Positions 43,184 through 52,554 of a stretch of DNA of 64,000 nt are shown here, piece by piece; within the stretch, counting starts at the first letter, position 1; each line of letters starts with the position of its first letter. This DNA is from Rhodopirellula halodulae (GTDB lineage Bacteria > Planctomycetota > Planctomycetia > Pirellulales > Pirellulaceae): contig NZ_JAJKFV010000010.1 in the NCBI RefSeq assembly GCF_020966775.1, positions 62,001 to 126,000 of the forward strand, written 5' to 3'. The position numbers were made by a program, and so were the translations under genes. The notes beneath the pieces are model-generated. The model had not been told where the DNA came from and did not search any database. It worked only from the letters and a program-made list of their open reading frames with translations.

Positions 43184-45325
43184 GTGATAGGGGGAAGGAT
43201 TCCGCTTCAGCGGCGCGTGTGTTTCAGGGAGTCGCCTGTGTCCTGCCGATTGTTGCCTGCCGTGATTGCGATGGTGCTATGTTGCACGTCGTTGCTGGCG
43301 CAGTCGTCTGGTTTGGTGATGACCACCAGCGGCGAATTGGCCTACGCCGCGAATGATCCGCCATATCGAGCGTACGCGTCTCTCACGGGACGGGCCGATG
43401 ATCCGTCTCGAGTCCACACGGACTTGTTCGCGCCGATCATTGCAACACACGACGATCTTTTGTTTGCCGATGTGCGTGGTCAGTTTCTGTACGGGGGCGG
43501 AGCGGAAGGCAATCTCGGATTGGCGTACCGGCACATGTTTGGCGGAAGCCACATCGCGGGCGTGTATGGGTTCTACGACGTCAAAGAGTCCAAGAACGAA
43601 AACACGTTTAACCAGGCCACCTTGGGTGTGGAGTGTCTGAGCGATGTTTGGGAGATGCGTTGGAACGGCTATCTTCCCGAGGGCGGTTCGGCGCAAGCCG
43701 CCAATGCGACCGCGGTGATCTCGGCCGGCAACCTCGTTGTTCAAAACAATGTCGAACGGGCGTACTTCGGGACGGATGCCGAAATCGGTGTCTTGCTTTG
43801 GCGATTGCCGACTTGGTGCGATACAGAACTCAGAGGCTTCGCCGGAGGCTTTCACTTCGACACGAACTCACCCGCCGCGACGTCGATCGCGGGACCTCGG
43901 TTGCGAGCGGAAGTGCGTTCTTTTGACTTGCCGTTCTTGGCGATGGATTCGCGATTGACCGTGGGTCTTCAGTACCAACACGACAACGTTCGCGAATCGC
44001 AAACGTCCGCTACTTTTGGCGTTCGGATGCCGTTTGGGTTCGATCGAAACCGTCGGCGAAAGATGACCCGCATGGAACGGCGGATGACCGATGCCATCGT
44101 TCGCGATGTGGACGTCGTTTCGGAAGTCACGCCTGTTCCTGGCGGCAAAGAAATGGCACAGCACGCCAAATACGATTTCGAAATTGGTTCCGTCACCGTG
44201 GTGGATGCCAGAACCGAAGATCTGCAAACAGTTGTGGCTAACGCAACCACTGACTCTGTGATCATCAATGGAACGTACGGTGAGATCCGACTGTCGGATC
44301 CGATCGAGGTGCAAGACGGGCAGCAGTTGCTTGGGGGCGGGTTGCCCGTGAAAGGTGCGGTGACCGGCGTGGAAGCGATTTTTGGTTCCCCGGTGCGGCT
44401 TGTAGGAACGGATCCAGCGCGAGCTGTCATCCTAACGGCCGATCACAGCGTGATCTCAGGATTCGACATTCACGGTGGCCTTCACGGTATCTCCAGTGAC
44501 CTTCCGGGTGGGCTGGACAACTTGGTCGACGTTCTGATCTTCAGCAACAATGTGACCGGAGCGGATGACAGCGGTTTCCGGTTTGGCGAATTGGATATCG
44601 ACAGCGTCATCGCCCACAACCGAGCCACCGGCAACGGTGGACATGGTTTTGACGTCGAACTCAACGAAGGCGAATTCGTTCAGAACAACGCTTTGGGGAA
44701 CGAAGGCAACGGATTTGACCTGTTCGACAACCACGGGACGGTGTCGCTCAATCGGTCCCTTCGCAACGAAGGTTTCGGATTCTTTGCCGACGATAACTCG
44801 GGTGATTTCAACTACAACGAATCCTATGAGAACGAACTCAGCGGATTTGACTTCCTGGATAACAACGGATCCATCGTTGGCAACTTGTCAGCGGACAATG
44901 GTTTGCAAGGTTACACGTTTGCCGCCAACAACGATTTGGTGGAAGACAACTGGGCGTTCGACAACGGATCGCTTGGCTTTGACTTTGACGACAACAACGG
45001 AACGATCCAAGACAACCTCGCCTTTGACAATGGCGATGTGGGCTTTGATTTCGCCGACAACTATGGCGATTTCCTAGACAACGTGGCGTCGGGGAACGGC
45101 CTGTACGGGTTCTCGTTCAACGACAACTTCGGCAACTTCCTTCGAAATGGAGCGGACTCCAACGACGACACCGGATTTGACTTCGTCGAAAACGCCATTG
45201 GTGGAACATTCTCGGACAACGTCGCCAATGACAACGGATCGTTCGGCTACGACGGCGTCAACAACGGAACGGCTAACAACAACACGGGTTCGGGCAATGG
45301 CGACGGAGGCAACACGTTCCCATGA
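43184..45325 (+). CDS. Inverse autotransporter beta-barrel with C-terminal beta-helix repeats
   Basis: A 713-residue outer-surface protein candidate. After a signal peptide (ending CTSLLAQ) there is an N-terminal beta-barrel (about 50-285; LFAPIIATHDDLLFADVRGQ, NLGLAYRHM, GVYGFYDV, GVRMPFGF) of the inverse-autotransporter type. A linker with a HMFGGSH-type barrel lip leads to a passenger with VIINGTYGEIRLSDPIEV and ten 22-residue right-handed beta-helix repeats (484 to about 706). By analogy to intimin-like proteins, the barrel would anchor and the helix would project outside. The GTG at 43184 and another at 43238 both have purine-rich sites upstream. It overlaps the TonB receptor gene by 4 bp. 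Confidence 0.83.
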   Translation: MIGGRIPLQRRVCFRESPVSCRLLPAVIAMVLCCTSLLAQSSGLVMTTSGELAYAANDPPYRAYASLTGRADDPSRVHTDLFAPIIATHDDLLFADVRGQFLYGGGAEGNLGLAYRHMFGGSHIAGVYGFYDVKESKNENTFNQATLGVECLSDVWEMRWNGYLPEGGSAQAANATAVISAGNLVVQNNVERAYFGTDAEIGVLLWRLPTWCDTELRGFAGGFHFDTNSPAATSIAGPRLRAEVRSFDLPFLAMDSRLTVGLQYQHDNVRESQTSATFGVRMPFGFDRNRRRKMTRMERRMTDAIVRDVDVVSEVTPVPGGKEMAQHAKYDFEIGSVTVVDARTEDLQTVVANATTDSVIINGTYGEIRLSDPIEVQDGQQLLGGGLPVKGAVTGVEAIFGSPVRLVGTDPARAVILTADHSVISGFDIHGGLHGISSDLPGGLDNLVDVLIFSNNVTGADDSGFRFGELDIDSVIAHNRATGNGGHGFDVELNEGEFVQNNALGNEGNGFDLFDNHGTVSLNRSLRNEGFGFFADDNSGDFNYNESYENELSGFDFLDNNGSIVGNLSADNGLQGYTFAANNDLVEDNWAFDNGSLGFDFDDNNGTIQDNLAFDNGDVGFDFADNYGDFLDNVASGNGLYGFSFNDNFGNFLRNGADSNDDTGFDFVENAIGGTFSDNVANDNGSFGYDGVNNGTANNNTGSGNGDGGNTFP
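44633..45300 (+). repeat. Ten 22-residue beta-helix repeats (66-bp period)
   Basis: Within the inverse autotransporter gene, units of the form N-G-x-x-G-F-x-F-x-D-N-x-G repeat every 22 codons (one unit has 24, the last 21). The codons differ between copies, so this is an old protein repeat rather than a recent DNA duplication. Its regular Asn/Asp/Gly spacing fits a right-handed beta-helix with possible calcium-binding turns. Confidence 0.85.
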
Positions 45326-47637
45326 CGCCTTCGCAAACTCGATCCAATCGACATTCATCATGGACGGTGAGCTGGCTGGTCAGCCTGATGGCGGTCGCTT
45401 TGTGTACCAACATGACCATGGCGCAGAATCCGAAACCTTTGCCGGTTGGAAGGCTGCAAGCTCCAGTGACCAAGGAAGCTTTGGCAGTCCAGAATGAAAA
45501 ATCGAACGACGAGCTAGATGACGAGGCCGCGCTCAAGGCGGACGCTCGTGTTGCAAGTCTGTTTGGCGATGTCAATCAAGTCAAAGACTTGCCGCCGGAT
45601 CGTGAGCCGCTGGCGAATTCTCCGGCGGCCGATGCGGTGTTTCGCGAAGAGGCTTTGGGGCGACGCACGGCGGACATCGGCGATTTGCTCAGACGTTCCA
45701 AAGGGGCGCACGGAGTATCAATTCAAAACCGAACCCCCATCGTCAGTGACACTCGAGTCCGCGGGCAACGTGTGGGACAGGTGTTGGCATCCGGATCGTA
45801 TTGGGCGCCTGCTCGAATGGATTTGGACACCATGATGAGCAAGATCGATTCGCGTTTGATCCAGGATTCGATCTTGATCAAAGGGCCGTATGCCAGCCGC
45901 TATGGGCCGGGGTTTCGGTTTGTCGACTTGGAGTTTTTGCAGTCGCCCCGTTACGAGAATGGTTACGAGGGACATGGCGCGACCAGCGGCACCTACAACA
46001 CCAACGGCGAACAGTTTTATGGTCGGCAATCGTTTTGGGGTGGTGCCGAAGATTACGGGTTTCATCTGAGCTACGGTCATCGCACGGGTAACGATTATGA
46101 AACCGGACAAGATGGATTCTTCATTCCAGCGAGCTACAAGTCACGCGATTTGTTCGTGGCGTTCGGATTTGACTTGAATGAGAACGAACGAATTGAATGG
46201 AATGCGTTGCGACTGGATCAAACCGACGTGGAATTCCCCGGTTTGGTGACGGACCTGAACTTTCTGGTGACCGACGGATACGAAGTCACCTACGTCAACG
46301 AAGCTCCCGGCTTTGCGGACTACTTCACATCGGAGGTCTGGTACAACCGAACGCGATTCGAGGGCGACACAACGCGGCCGGGAAAGGCTCGGCAAATTCC
46401 AACTTTGGCCGACGCGTTCCAACCTTCGTTCCTGGGTGCGGACGACGGGTTCACCAACACCGATGGAGACGCTTTGTCGGCCGGGTATCGATTCGAGTCC
46501 ACGTTCTTCAGTGAGGGTGCTCAGTGGTCGATCGGGACGGACCTGATTTATCTGAACCAGGAACTGAACGAGTACGACTTCTACGATCCAGATCCGAACG
46601 ACAATAACTTCCCGATCCCACGCAGTGACTCGATCGACGTCGGACTATACGCCGAAAGAATCGTGCAGGCGACGGATGATCTGGTGCTCACCGCAGGCAC
46701 GCGTATCGATGGCGTCTTCACCGATTCGAGGGATATCGTGCAGGGTGTCCCGGCTCCGCTCAGTGAACTCGAAGGCACAACGCTGGACAAAGAGTTTTTC
46801 TTGGGAGCGGCTTACCTGACCGCGAATCGAAATTTGGGTCGTGGTTGGATTGGCAGTGCCGGGATGGGATTCGCGATGCGGCAACCGACACTGACCGAAA
46901 TGTACGCGGAGTACACGTTCATCGGCTCGTTGCAACGAGGACTGACGTTCTTGGATGGTGATCCGCTGCTGAGTTCAGAGAAGTTGTATCAGCTAGATCT
47001 TGGTGTGGAGTACAACGACGACCGGGTTCAGTTTGGCTTGCACGGACACCACGCGTGGGTGCAAGACTTCATCACCTACGATTTGTTTGATCCCGCCGGA
47101 ACCATTGATGGTTTTCAGCAAGGCGCGTCGTTTGTGAATACCGACTTGGCGACTTTGATGGGTTTTGAAACCTACGGGCAAGTCGAGTTGTCGTCGATGC
47201 TGTCGCTGTTTGGGATCCTGACCTATGTCGAGGGCCGCGACCGTACACGCCTCGAACCGTCGCGACACACTGGTGATCCGTATCGCAGTGGCAACAGCAC
47301 GGTGGATGCCGAACCGCTGCCGGGGATCGCGCCGATGGAAGCTCGCACTGGGGTTTTGATTCATGACCCGCGACCATCGGATCGTTGGGGAGTCGAGCTC
47401 GCTGCCCGCATCGTAGACAACCAAGACCGCGTCGCAACGACGCTACAGGAAATCGAGACGCCAGGCTTCACGGTCTATGACATTCGGGCCTATCGCCGTT
47501 TTGGAAGCTTGTTGGTCACGAGCGGTTTTGAGAATGTGACTGACAAGTTCTATCGCGAGCACATCGATTATCGGTCAGGGCTCGGCGTCTATCGGCCAGG
47601 GTTTGGCTTCTACGTGGGAGCCGAGTTGACGTACTGA
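45322..47637 (+). CDS. TonB-dependent outer membrane receptor
   Basis: A 771-residue outer-membrane receptor with signal peptide (1 to about 35). The plug domain (about 95-215) has VSIQNRTPIVSDTRVRGQRVGQV and LIQDSILIKGPYASRYGPGF, close to the plug signature. A 22-strand-type barrel follows to a C-terminal aromatic (VGAELTY). Such proteins import metal chelates, vitamins or glycans using TonB energy. I cannot name the ligand, and no clear TonB box is visible near the N-terminus. The 4-bp overlap with the inverse autotransporter gene makes this an unusual surface pair. It ends 19 bp from the convergent cyclase gene. Confidence 0.9.
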   Translation: MTPSQTRSNRHSSWTVSWLVSLMAVALCTNMTMAQNPKPLPVGRLQAPVTKEALAVQNEKSNDELDDEAALKADARVASLFGDVNQVKDLPPDREPLANSPAADAVFREEALGRRTADIGDLLRRSKGAHGVSIQNRTPIVSDTRVRGQRVGQVLASGSYWAPARMDLDTMMSKIDSRLIQDSILIKGPYASRYGPGFRFVDLEFLQSPRYENGYEGHGATSGTYNTNGEQFYGRQSFWGGAEDYGFHLSYGHRTGNDYETGQDGFFIPASYKSRDLFVAFGFDLNENERIEWNALRLDQTDVEFPGLVTDLNFLVTDGYEVTYVNEAPGFADYFTSEVWYNRTRFEGDTTRPGKARQIPTLADAFQPSFLGADDGFTNTDGDALSAGYRFESTFFSEGAQWSIGTDLIYLNQELNEYDFYDPDPNDNNFPIPRSDSIDVGLYAERIVQATDDLVLTAGTRIDGVFTDSRDIVQGVPAPLSELEGTTLDKEFFLGAAYLTANRNLGRGWIGSAGMGFAMRQPTLTEMYAEYTFIGSLQRGLTFLDGDPLLSSEKLYQLDLGVEYNDDRVQFGLHGHHAWVQDFITYDLFDPAGTIDGFQQGASFVNTDLATLMGFETYGQVELSSMLSLFGILTYVEGRDRTRLEPSRHTGDPYRSGNSTVDAEPLPGIAPMEARTGVLIHDPRPSDRWGVELAARIVDNQDRVATTLQEIETPGFTVYDIRAYRRFGSLLVTSGFENVTDKFYREHIDYRSGLGVYRPGFGFYVGAELTY

Positions 47638-47648
47638 GTCTGGATGGC

Positions 47649-47666
47649 CGAAGCGATTAGGCTTCG
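47649..47666. terminator. Possible hairpin between convergent genes
   Basis: A 6-bp inverted repeat (CGAAGC / GCTTCG, 6-base loop) overlaps the stop of the FHA-GGDEF gene and lies just past the TonB receptor stop. No T run follows on either strand, so terminator activity is uncertain. The position between convergent stops is the main support. Confidence 0.3.
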
Positions 47667-48619
47667 CCACAAACTCGGTTGCGACCGGAACGTTTGGCTT
47701 CATAGAGCTGGTTGTCGGCCGCTTCCAACAACTCATTGGTGGTCTTGGGTGACGATGGATTCATGACCGCGAATCCGAAGCTGGCGGAGATTGCCAGCGG
47801 GCCCGCGGCCGTTTCGAACGGTTCGCTGCAAATGACTTGGCGGCAGCGTTCCGCAATTTCGTGAGCTTCGTCGGAGCCGGTCGCCGCCAACACCATGCAG
47901 AATTCTTCACCGCCGTAACGGGCTAACAAATCGTCGACGCGGCAAATCGATTCGATACGTTTGCCAAAGGTTTGCAATACTTCGTCGCCCACCAAATGAC
48001 CGTGCGTGTCATTGACTGATTTGAAGTGATCGATGTCCAGCATGACCACGGTCATTTCCAACTGTGAACGCATTGACCGAGAAATTTCGCGGCCGAGGGC
48101 TTCCAGCATGTACCGCTTGTTCAACGTCCCGGTCAGGGCGTCTCGGGTCAGCGCGTTGTAAACCGTTTCGTGATACTGCGTTTCGATGCTGTCCGCGGAC
48201 AGGAAACGAAACAGGAAACTTCCGATGCGTACCGTGTCGCCGGTGTGGAGTTTGACATCGCCCTGAATTTCACGCTCGTTCACGAGTGTTCCGTTCGTGC
48301 TGTCGAGATCACGAACCACGTATCCATCGGCGTCGCGAATCAATCGGGCGTGACGACGCGAAACGCTGCTGTCAAACAGCGGCAAATCGGATTCAGGCGA
48401 CCGACCGATTTGGAATTCGTCTTGTTCGAGTAGCATCATGCCATCGATGACATCCGGTGGGTAAATCTGGACCAAACAACATTCATCTTGTGTTGGCGCG
48501 GTCGAAGCAGTGGGCGTTTGACGCAACGTGGCTTCGGCGACGCATGCGGCGTCCGATTCCGATGAGCCGAAAGCGGGTGAACAAGCGGCGCCGGGACTGA
48601 ACGAGGAAATGTCTGACAT
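47657..48619 (-). CDS. Diguanylate cyclase with N-terminal FHA domain
   Basis: A 320-residue c-di-GMP synthase candidate. The FHA domain (about 48-140) keeps the phosphothreonine-binding residues in FQIGRSPESD (69-78), SSVSRRHARL (84-93) and LDSTNGTLVN (105-114). The GGDEF domain (about 155-318) has LTGTLNKRYM, DIDHFKSVND (195-204) and the active-site GGEEF (236-240). An inhibitory RxxD site (RVDD, 227-230) lies five residues before it. FHA domains bind proteins phosphorylated by Hanks-type kinases, and a large kinase gene lies upstream on the same strand, so the kinase may control c-di-GMP output (inference). Confidence 0.95.
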   Translation of the reverse strand: MSDISSFSPGAACSPAFGSSESDAACVAEATLRQTPTASTAPTQDECCLVQIYPPDVIDGMMLLEQDEFQIGRSPESDLPLFDSSVSRRHARLIRDADGYVVRDLDSTNGTLVNEREIQGDVKLHTGDTVRIGSFLFRFLSADSIETQYHETVYNALTRDALTGTLNKRYMLEALGREISRSMRSQLEMTVVMLDIDHFKSVNDTHGHLVGDEVLQTFGKRIESICRVDDLLARYGGEEFCMVLAATGSDEAHEIAERCRQVICSEPFETAAGPLAISASFGFAVMNPSSPKTTNELLEAADNQLYEAKRSGRNRVCGEA

Positions 48620-48713
48620 TGGAATCAGCGGGTACGGAGGGCGAATGACGGAACGAGAGAAAGAACGTTCCTGAACGACGGTGCATCCGAATCAAACATG
48701 GGTCACTCTGTGC

Positions 48714-51700
48714 TCAATCCGAGTCCACGTGGGTTGGCGAGTCAAAGGAGTTCGAGGTTTCAAATTCAGTGGTTCGGGTTGTGTCGTTTGTCAGGTCTGA
48801 CTGGTCATGTGTGATCTGCTGAAGTCGTGCAGCCTGCTCTTCGGTGAGTTCACGTCGATCGATTTCGTTGTGGAAAGACCGTTGTTGTTTTTCGAGTTCC
48901 ACGATCCGGGGCGTGTTGTCCGGCGATGAAGCGTCGTGAATCAAATGTTCCAGCAATTGCAACACATCGAGCAGCTCATCGTTGGAGAGCGAATCGTGGT
49001 CGTGAAGTACGTCAAACGCCGTGACGGCGTCTTCCGCGTGCTTGCGAGTTGAGTCGGAGAGTGAGCTCGCGTTGCGGTTCTCCAGTGAAACCAAGGCGAA
49101 CTTGGTTTGCGCGTAACGTCGCATAGTTTGAGTCGTCATGTTCTCGCGAAGGAGTGACTCATATGTCTGCAGCGATCGATTCAGCAGTTGTTTGGCTCGC
49201 TCGGGTTGTTGCGATTCGCCATGAGACAAGAGCTGACCCAAGTTGTTTTCCGCGGTTGCCAAATTGATTCGGTAGAATCCGTCGCTGTCAGTCATCCGCC
49301 AAGCGTGTTCCAGCGATTCAATGGCGTCGTTGTAGTCGTCGGCCGCTGCTGCGGGTTGATGGCTCGCAACCCGTAGGTTTCCTCGCTGCAGCAAGGCATG
49401 TGCGAGAGATTGCAGAGTGTCGACTCGGTCAGGAGATTGCAGACATAGTCGTTGAAGATCGGTGATGAGTTCGGACCATGCATTGATTGCTGGTCCGTGT
49501 TGCTGTGCGAGTTGCAAACGCTCCGCTTGGCGCTGTTGAATGGTTTCATTCAGACGATGATCCGCCGCGGTGCCACGGAGCGACACCAAGGTGCGAGCGG
49601 ACCGCACTGCGTTTTCGAAATCGGTTGGATCCCATTTCCTATCAGTTCCATCGCTGGACGTTTCAACGCTCATGCTTGCCAAGCGTTCGAGGGCGAGTTC
49701 GAGTCGAACCTTCGCCGAGACGACTTTGCAATGGAATGGCGATGGGATCGAGTCTTGCGTGTGCACGGAGTCTTCGCGAAACGCATTGCCGCGAGAGTTC
49801 AGCCAACGCCGGGCTGTTTGGATTTCTTGCCATGTCTGTGCGATCGATGTCTCGGAAGAAGCGAGCAACAATCGCCCGATCAACGCATTGATGCGTTCCA
49901 GTTGCAACTGAGTCAGGGGATCTGTTTTGGCATCAGCAGTGAGTGACGTGTTTCGAACGACAAGAGTTGAACGTTCGCCGATCGTTGACAGACGTTTTTC
50001 CGCGGCGGCGTATTGTTGTTGAGCCTCTTGGTGGTCTCCCGTCAGTCGGTGCAAGTCACCCAATCGCAGCCGAGCCCTGACTTCACCAAGGACCGCCAAA
50101 AGATCGCTGTGGTTGAACTGGGGGGAGATGCTCGATGCATGAAGGTTCTTTGATTCAACCAGGTTTTTTTGGAAGTCAGAAGCGATGGTGCTGTACTGCT
50201 GAATGGATTGTTGAATCAGCTCGTTCCGAATCGGTTCAAGTCCCGGATAGAACTGCAACGAACCACTGAGTTCGACCAACCAAGTGTCCGTGGTTTCGAG
50301 CACTTCACCGAGTTGCTGAATCGTCTCTTGATGGGCTCGCTCCGCCTCCATGCGAGCCATTTTTTCCGCCTGGTGTGAACGGTGAATGACAAATCCAAAG
50401 ACAAGCGATGACAGCATCAGCAACAAGATCGATGCGGTGGCGGTTGCTGTGATGCCCTGGTGATATCGACACCAGCGAACGCCGCGTTCCCAGAGGTTTT
50501 CTTGATGAACGCTGACAGAATCACCAGCGATGAATAGGCGGACGTCACCGGCGAGCGACGCGGCATCCGCGTAGCGATCAAACGGCGATGCCGACATGGC
50601 CTTGCGAACGATCGAAAGAAGCGGCGCGGGTGTGAGCGGCTGGACGGTCCGCAGATCGGGGGCATCGCCACGGGCGACCTGTTCGAGAATCCGCTCGACT
50701 CGTTGACCGTGATAGGGACTTCGCCCCGCGACGAGTGTGTAAAGGATCACGCCAAGCGAATAGAGATCCGAACATGAACTGATTCGCGAGATTTCTCCGC
50801 GTGCTTGTTCCGGTGACATGTAAGCCGGCGTGCCAACGATTGTTCCATCGGGCTCGATGAGCGTCGACACATCGGCGTGCCCGCTGGGTTGGTTCCGTGT
50901 CTTTGAGGAACGATTGTTATCGGGGCTTTGCGAACCATCTTGCTTGGACGACTGTGCCAACCCCCAATCCAGGACCACGGTCTCACCGAAGTCACTGATC
51001 ATGACGTTGGATGGTTTCAGGTCTCTGTGGACGACGCCGCGTTGATGGGCATACGCGACCGCATGGCAAACATCCACAAAACGCTGAAGAAGTGGTTCCA
51101 GCGAATAGCCGAACTGGAACGACGTCTGTTTACCGTGGGAATGGTTGCGATGGTGTTGCTTGAGGAAGTCGCTCAGCGTCATCCCGTCCAGCAGTTTCAT
51201 CACATAGAACGCATTCTGCCGATCGCCAAGTTCGTGCACCGGAACGATGCCGGGGTGTTGCAGTTGGCTGGTGACTTTGGCCTCGTGAAGGAAGCGTTGC
51301 CGTTCTTGTTCGGAGACATCTTGCGCGTCGCAAAATCGCTTGACGGCGACTTCACGGTCCAACTGTCGATCCAGCGCGCGGTCAACAATTCCCCAACCGC
51401 CTCGACCGACTTCCTCGAGACTCTCGTAGCGGGATGTTGGCGAGTCCGGTGATTGCTCGCGACGGGTGGTGGGCGAGTTGTTGTTCTTGTTCGAGGGCGA
51501 GCTCTTGTGAGATGTCCCGCCCAGTGTTTCGCCATCGAGTGAATGCTCGTCCGTTTCACGCCCGGATCTGGCCCGCGTTGATCGAGAACGGCTCTTGCGG
51601 AATCCAGCCGATGCATGGCTTCGATGACTGTCGCGAGAGTCATCTTTGCATTCGTCACCAAGGTTGCCGACGCTGAAGTTTCCGGTCGGTTCGCTGGGGT

Positions 51701-51719
51701 TGGAATGATGGACGGTCAT
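48714..51719 (-). CDS. Large Ser/Thr kinase with TM helix and TPR-like C-terminus
   Basis: A kinase of about 1001 residues counting from ATG 51719 (the frame also opens at a TTG, 51812). Kinase elements are GRGGWG (about 105-110), the AVK lysine (127), HRDLKPSN (231-238) and DWG (251-253) in place of DFG, a known natural variant in this kinase class. The GTPAYMSPEQA activation segment is intact. One TM helix lies at about 422-444, and the remaining 550 residues are helical, with TPR-like pairs (for example LGDLHRLTGDHQEAQQQYAAAE). The N-terminal 95 residues are Ser/Arg/Thr-rich. It is followed on the same strand by the FHA-GGDEF gene at 94 bp. Confidence 0.92.
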   Translation of the reverse strand: MTVHHSNPSEPTGNFSVGNLGDECKDDSRDSHRSHASAGFRKSRSRSTRARSGRETDEHSLDGETLGGTSHKSSPSNKNNNSPTTRREQSPDSPTSRYESLEEVGRGGWGIVDRALDRQLDREVAVKRFCDAQDVSEQERQRFLHEAKVTSQLQHPGIVPVHELGDRQNAFYVMKLLDGMTLSDFLKQHHRNHSHGKQTSFQFGYSLEPLLQRFVDVCHAVAYAHQRGVVHRDLKPSNVMISDFGETVVLDWGLAQSSKQDGSQSPDNNRSSKTRNQPSGHADVSTLIEPDGTIVGTPAYMSPEQARGEISRISSCSDLYSLGVILYTLVAGRSPYHGQRVERILEQVARGDAPDLRTVQPLTPAPLLSIVRKAMSASPFDRYADAASLAGDVRLFIAGDSVSVHQENLWERGVRWCRYHQGITATATASILLLMLSSLVFGFVIHRSHQAEKMARMEAERAHQETIQQLGEVLETTDTWLVELSGSLQFYPGLEPIRNELIQQSIQQYSTIASDFQKNLVESKNLHASSISPQFNHSDLLAVLGEVRARLRLGDLHRLTGDHQEAQQQYAAAEKRLSTIGERSTLVVRNTSLTADAKTDPLTQLQLERINALIGRLLLASSETSIAQTWQEIQTARRWLNSRGNAFREDSVHTQDSIPSPFHCKVVSAKVRLELALERLASMSVETSSDGTDRKWDPTDFENAVRSARTLVSLRGTAADHRLNETIQQRQAERLQLAQQHGPAINAWSELITDLQRLCLQSPDRVDTLQSLAHALLQRGNLRVASHQPAAAADDYNDAIESLEHAWRMTDSDGFYRINLATAENNLGQLLSHGESQQPERAKQLLNRSLQTYESLLRENMTTQTMRRYAQTKFALVSLENRNASSLSDSTRKHAEDAVTAFDVLHDHDSLSNDELLDVLQLLEHLIHDASSPDNTPRIVELEKQQRSFHNEIDRRELTEEQAARLQQITHDQSDLTNDTTRTTEFETSNSFDSPTHVDSD

Positions 51720-51974
51720 GGTGGGGCCGTGATCGGCATTTCGAGTTGGGTTCGCTTCGCCAAACGTGAGGAACCCTAATTCCTGGGGTCCAAAGAACGA
51801 TAGGTTGCTCAATGCTGACGACGGAAAACGGGGGCTCGGTGAGGGTGACTCCAGTTCGGTTGGTGGAGGTTTGTGTTGGTTGCAGCAATTGGTGGGCTGG
51901 ATTGGGGCTGTTCGATTCAGCGGGCGAGTACTATTTTTGCCGCAAAATTTTCCTCCTCGTTTTGGTGTTCAAGC

Positions 51975-52538
51975 ATGCTCGCGAAAGAAGTGAAGTCCGG
52001 TACGGTGGTGGTTCATGATGGCGATCCCGTGATGATCGTCGGCATTTCGGTCCAATCACCCTCCGCTCGTGGAGCCGCGACTTTGTATAAGTTCCGGGCT
52101 CGCAACGTGATGACTCGCAACAAAGTCGACATCACGTTGAAGGGAACCGACGTGCTTCAGGAAGCCGACTTCTCACGTCGTGACGTGCAGTTGATGTACA
52201 CCGACGCGGACCACTTGCATGTGATGGACAAAGAGGACTTTCAGCAGTACGAAATCCCACTGGAAGACGCCGAGGAGCAGTTGCCTTACATCACCGAAGG
52301 GCTCGAGGGACTGCGAGCGTTGATCTACAACGACGCTTGTGTTGGTGTGGAAGTTCCCGCGACGGTCGAGCTGAACATCGCGCAGTGCGACCCGGGCGTG
52401 AAAGGAAACTCCGCCACGTCACGTACCAAGCCGGCAACAATGGAAACGGGTTTGGTGGTGCAGGTTCCGGAGTACATCAAAGAAGGTGAGCGACTGAAAA
52501 TCGACAGTCGCACCGGCCAGTTTCTTTCGCGAGCATGA
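51975..52538 (+). CDS. efpL: Elongation factor P-like protein EfpL (YeiP)
   Basis: A 187-residue EF-P paralogue that helps ribosomes through stalling motifs. It matches EfpL/YeiP rather than classical EF-P: the tip loop reads VQSPSARGAATLYKFRA with R32 in the place of the modified lysine of EF-P. The MDKEDFQQYEIPLEDAEEQL segment and the GVKGNSATSRTKPATMETGLV end are typical of the YeiP branch. ATG 51975 starts the N-terminal KOW domain; 102 upstream bases in frame look non-coding. Because an arginine occupies the tip, no EpmA-type lysylation is expected. Classical EF-P is not in this window. Confidence 0.93.
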   Translation: MLAKEVKSGTVVVHDGDPVMIVGISVQSPSARGAATLYKFRARNVMTRNKVDITLKGTDVLQEADFSRRDVQLMYTDADHLHVMDKEDFQQYEIPLEDAEEQLPYITEGLEGLRALIYNDACVGVEVPATVELNIAQCDPGVKGNSATSRTKPATMETGLVVQVPEYIKEGERLKIDSRTGQFLSRA

Positions 52539-52554
52539 TCGCTCGGCGAGTCAA

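Noticed and set aside
44633-45300. Regular spacing that might suggest a CRISPR or satellite array
   Set aside because: The DNA copies are not identical and the period equals 22 codons of a coding beta-helix, so it is a protein repeat.
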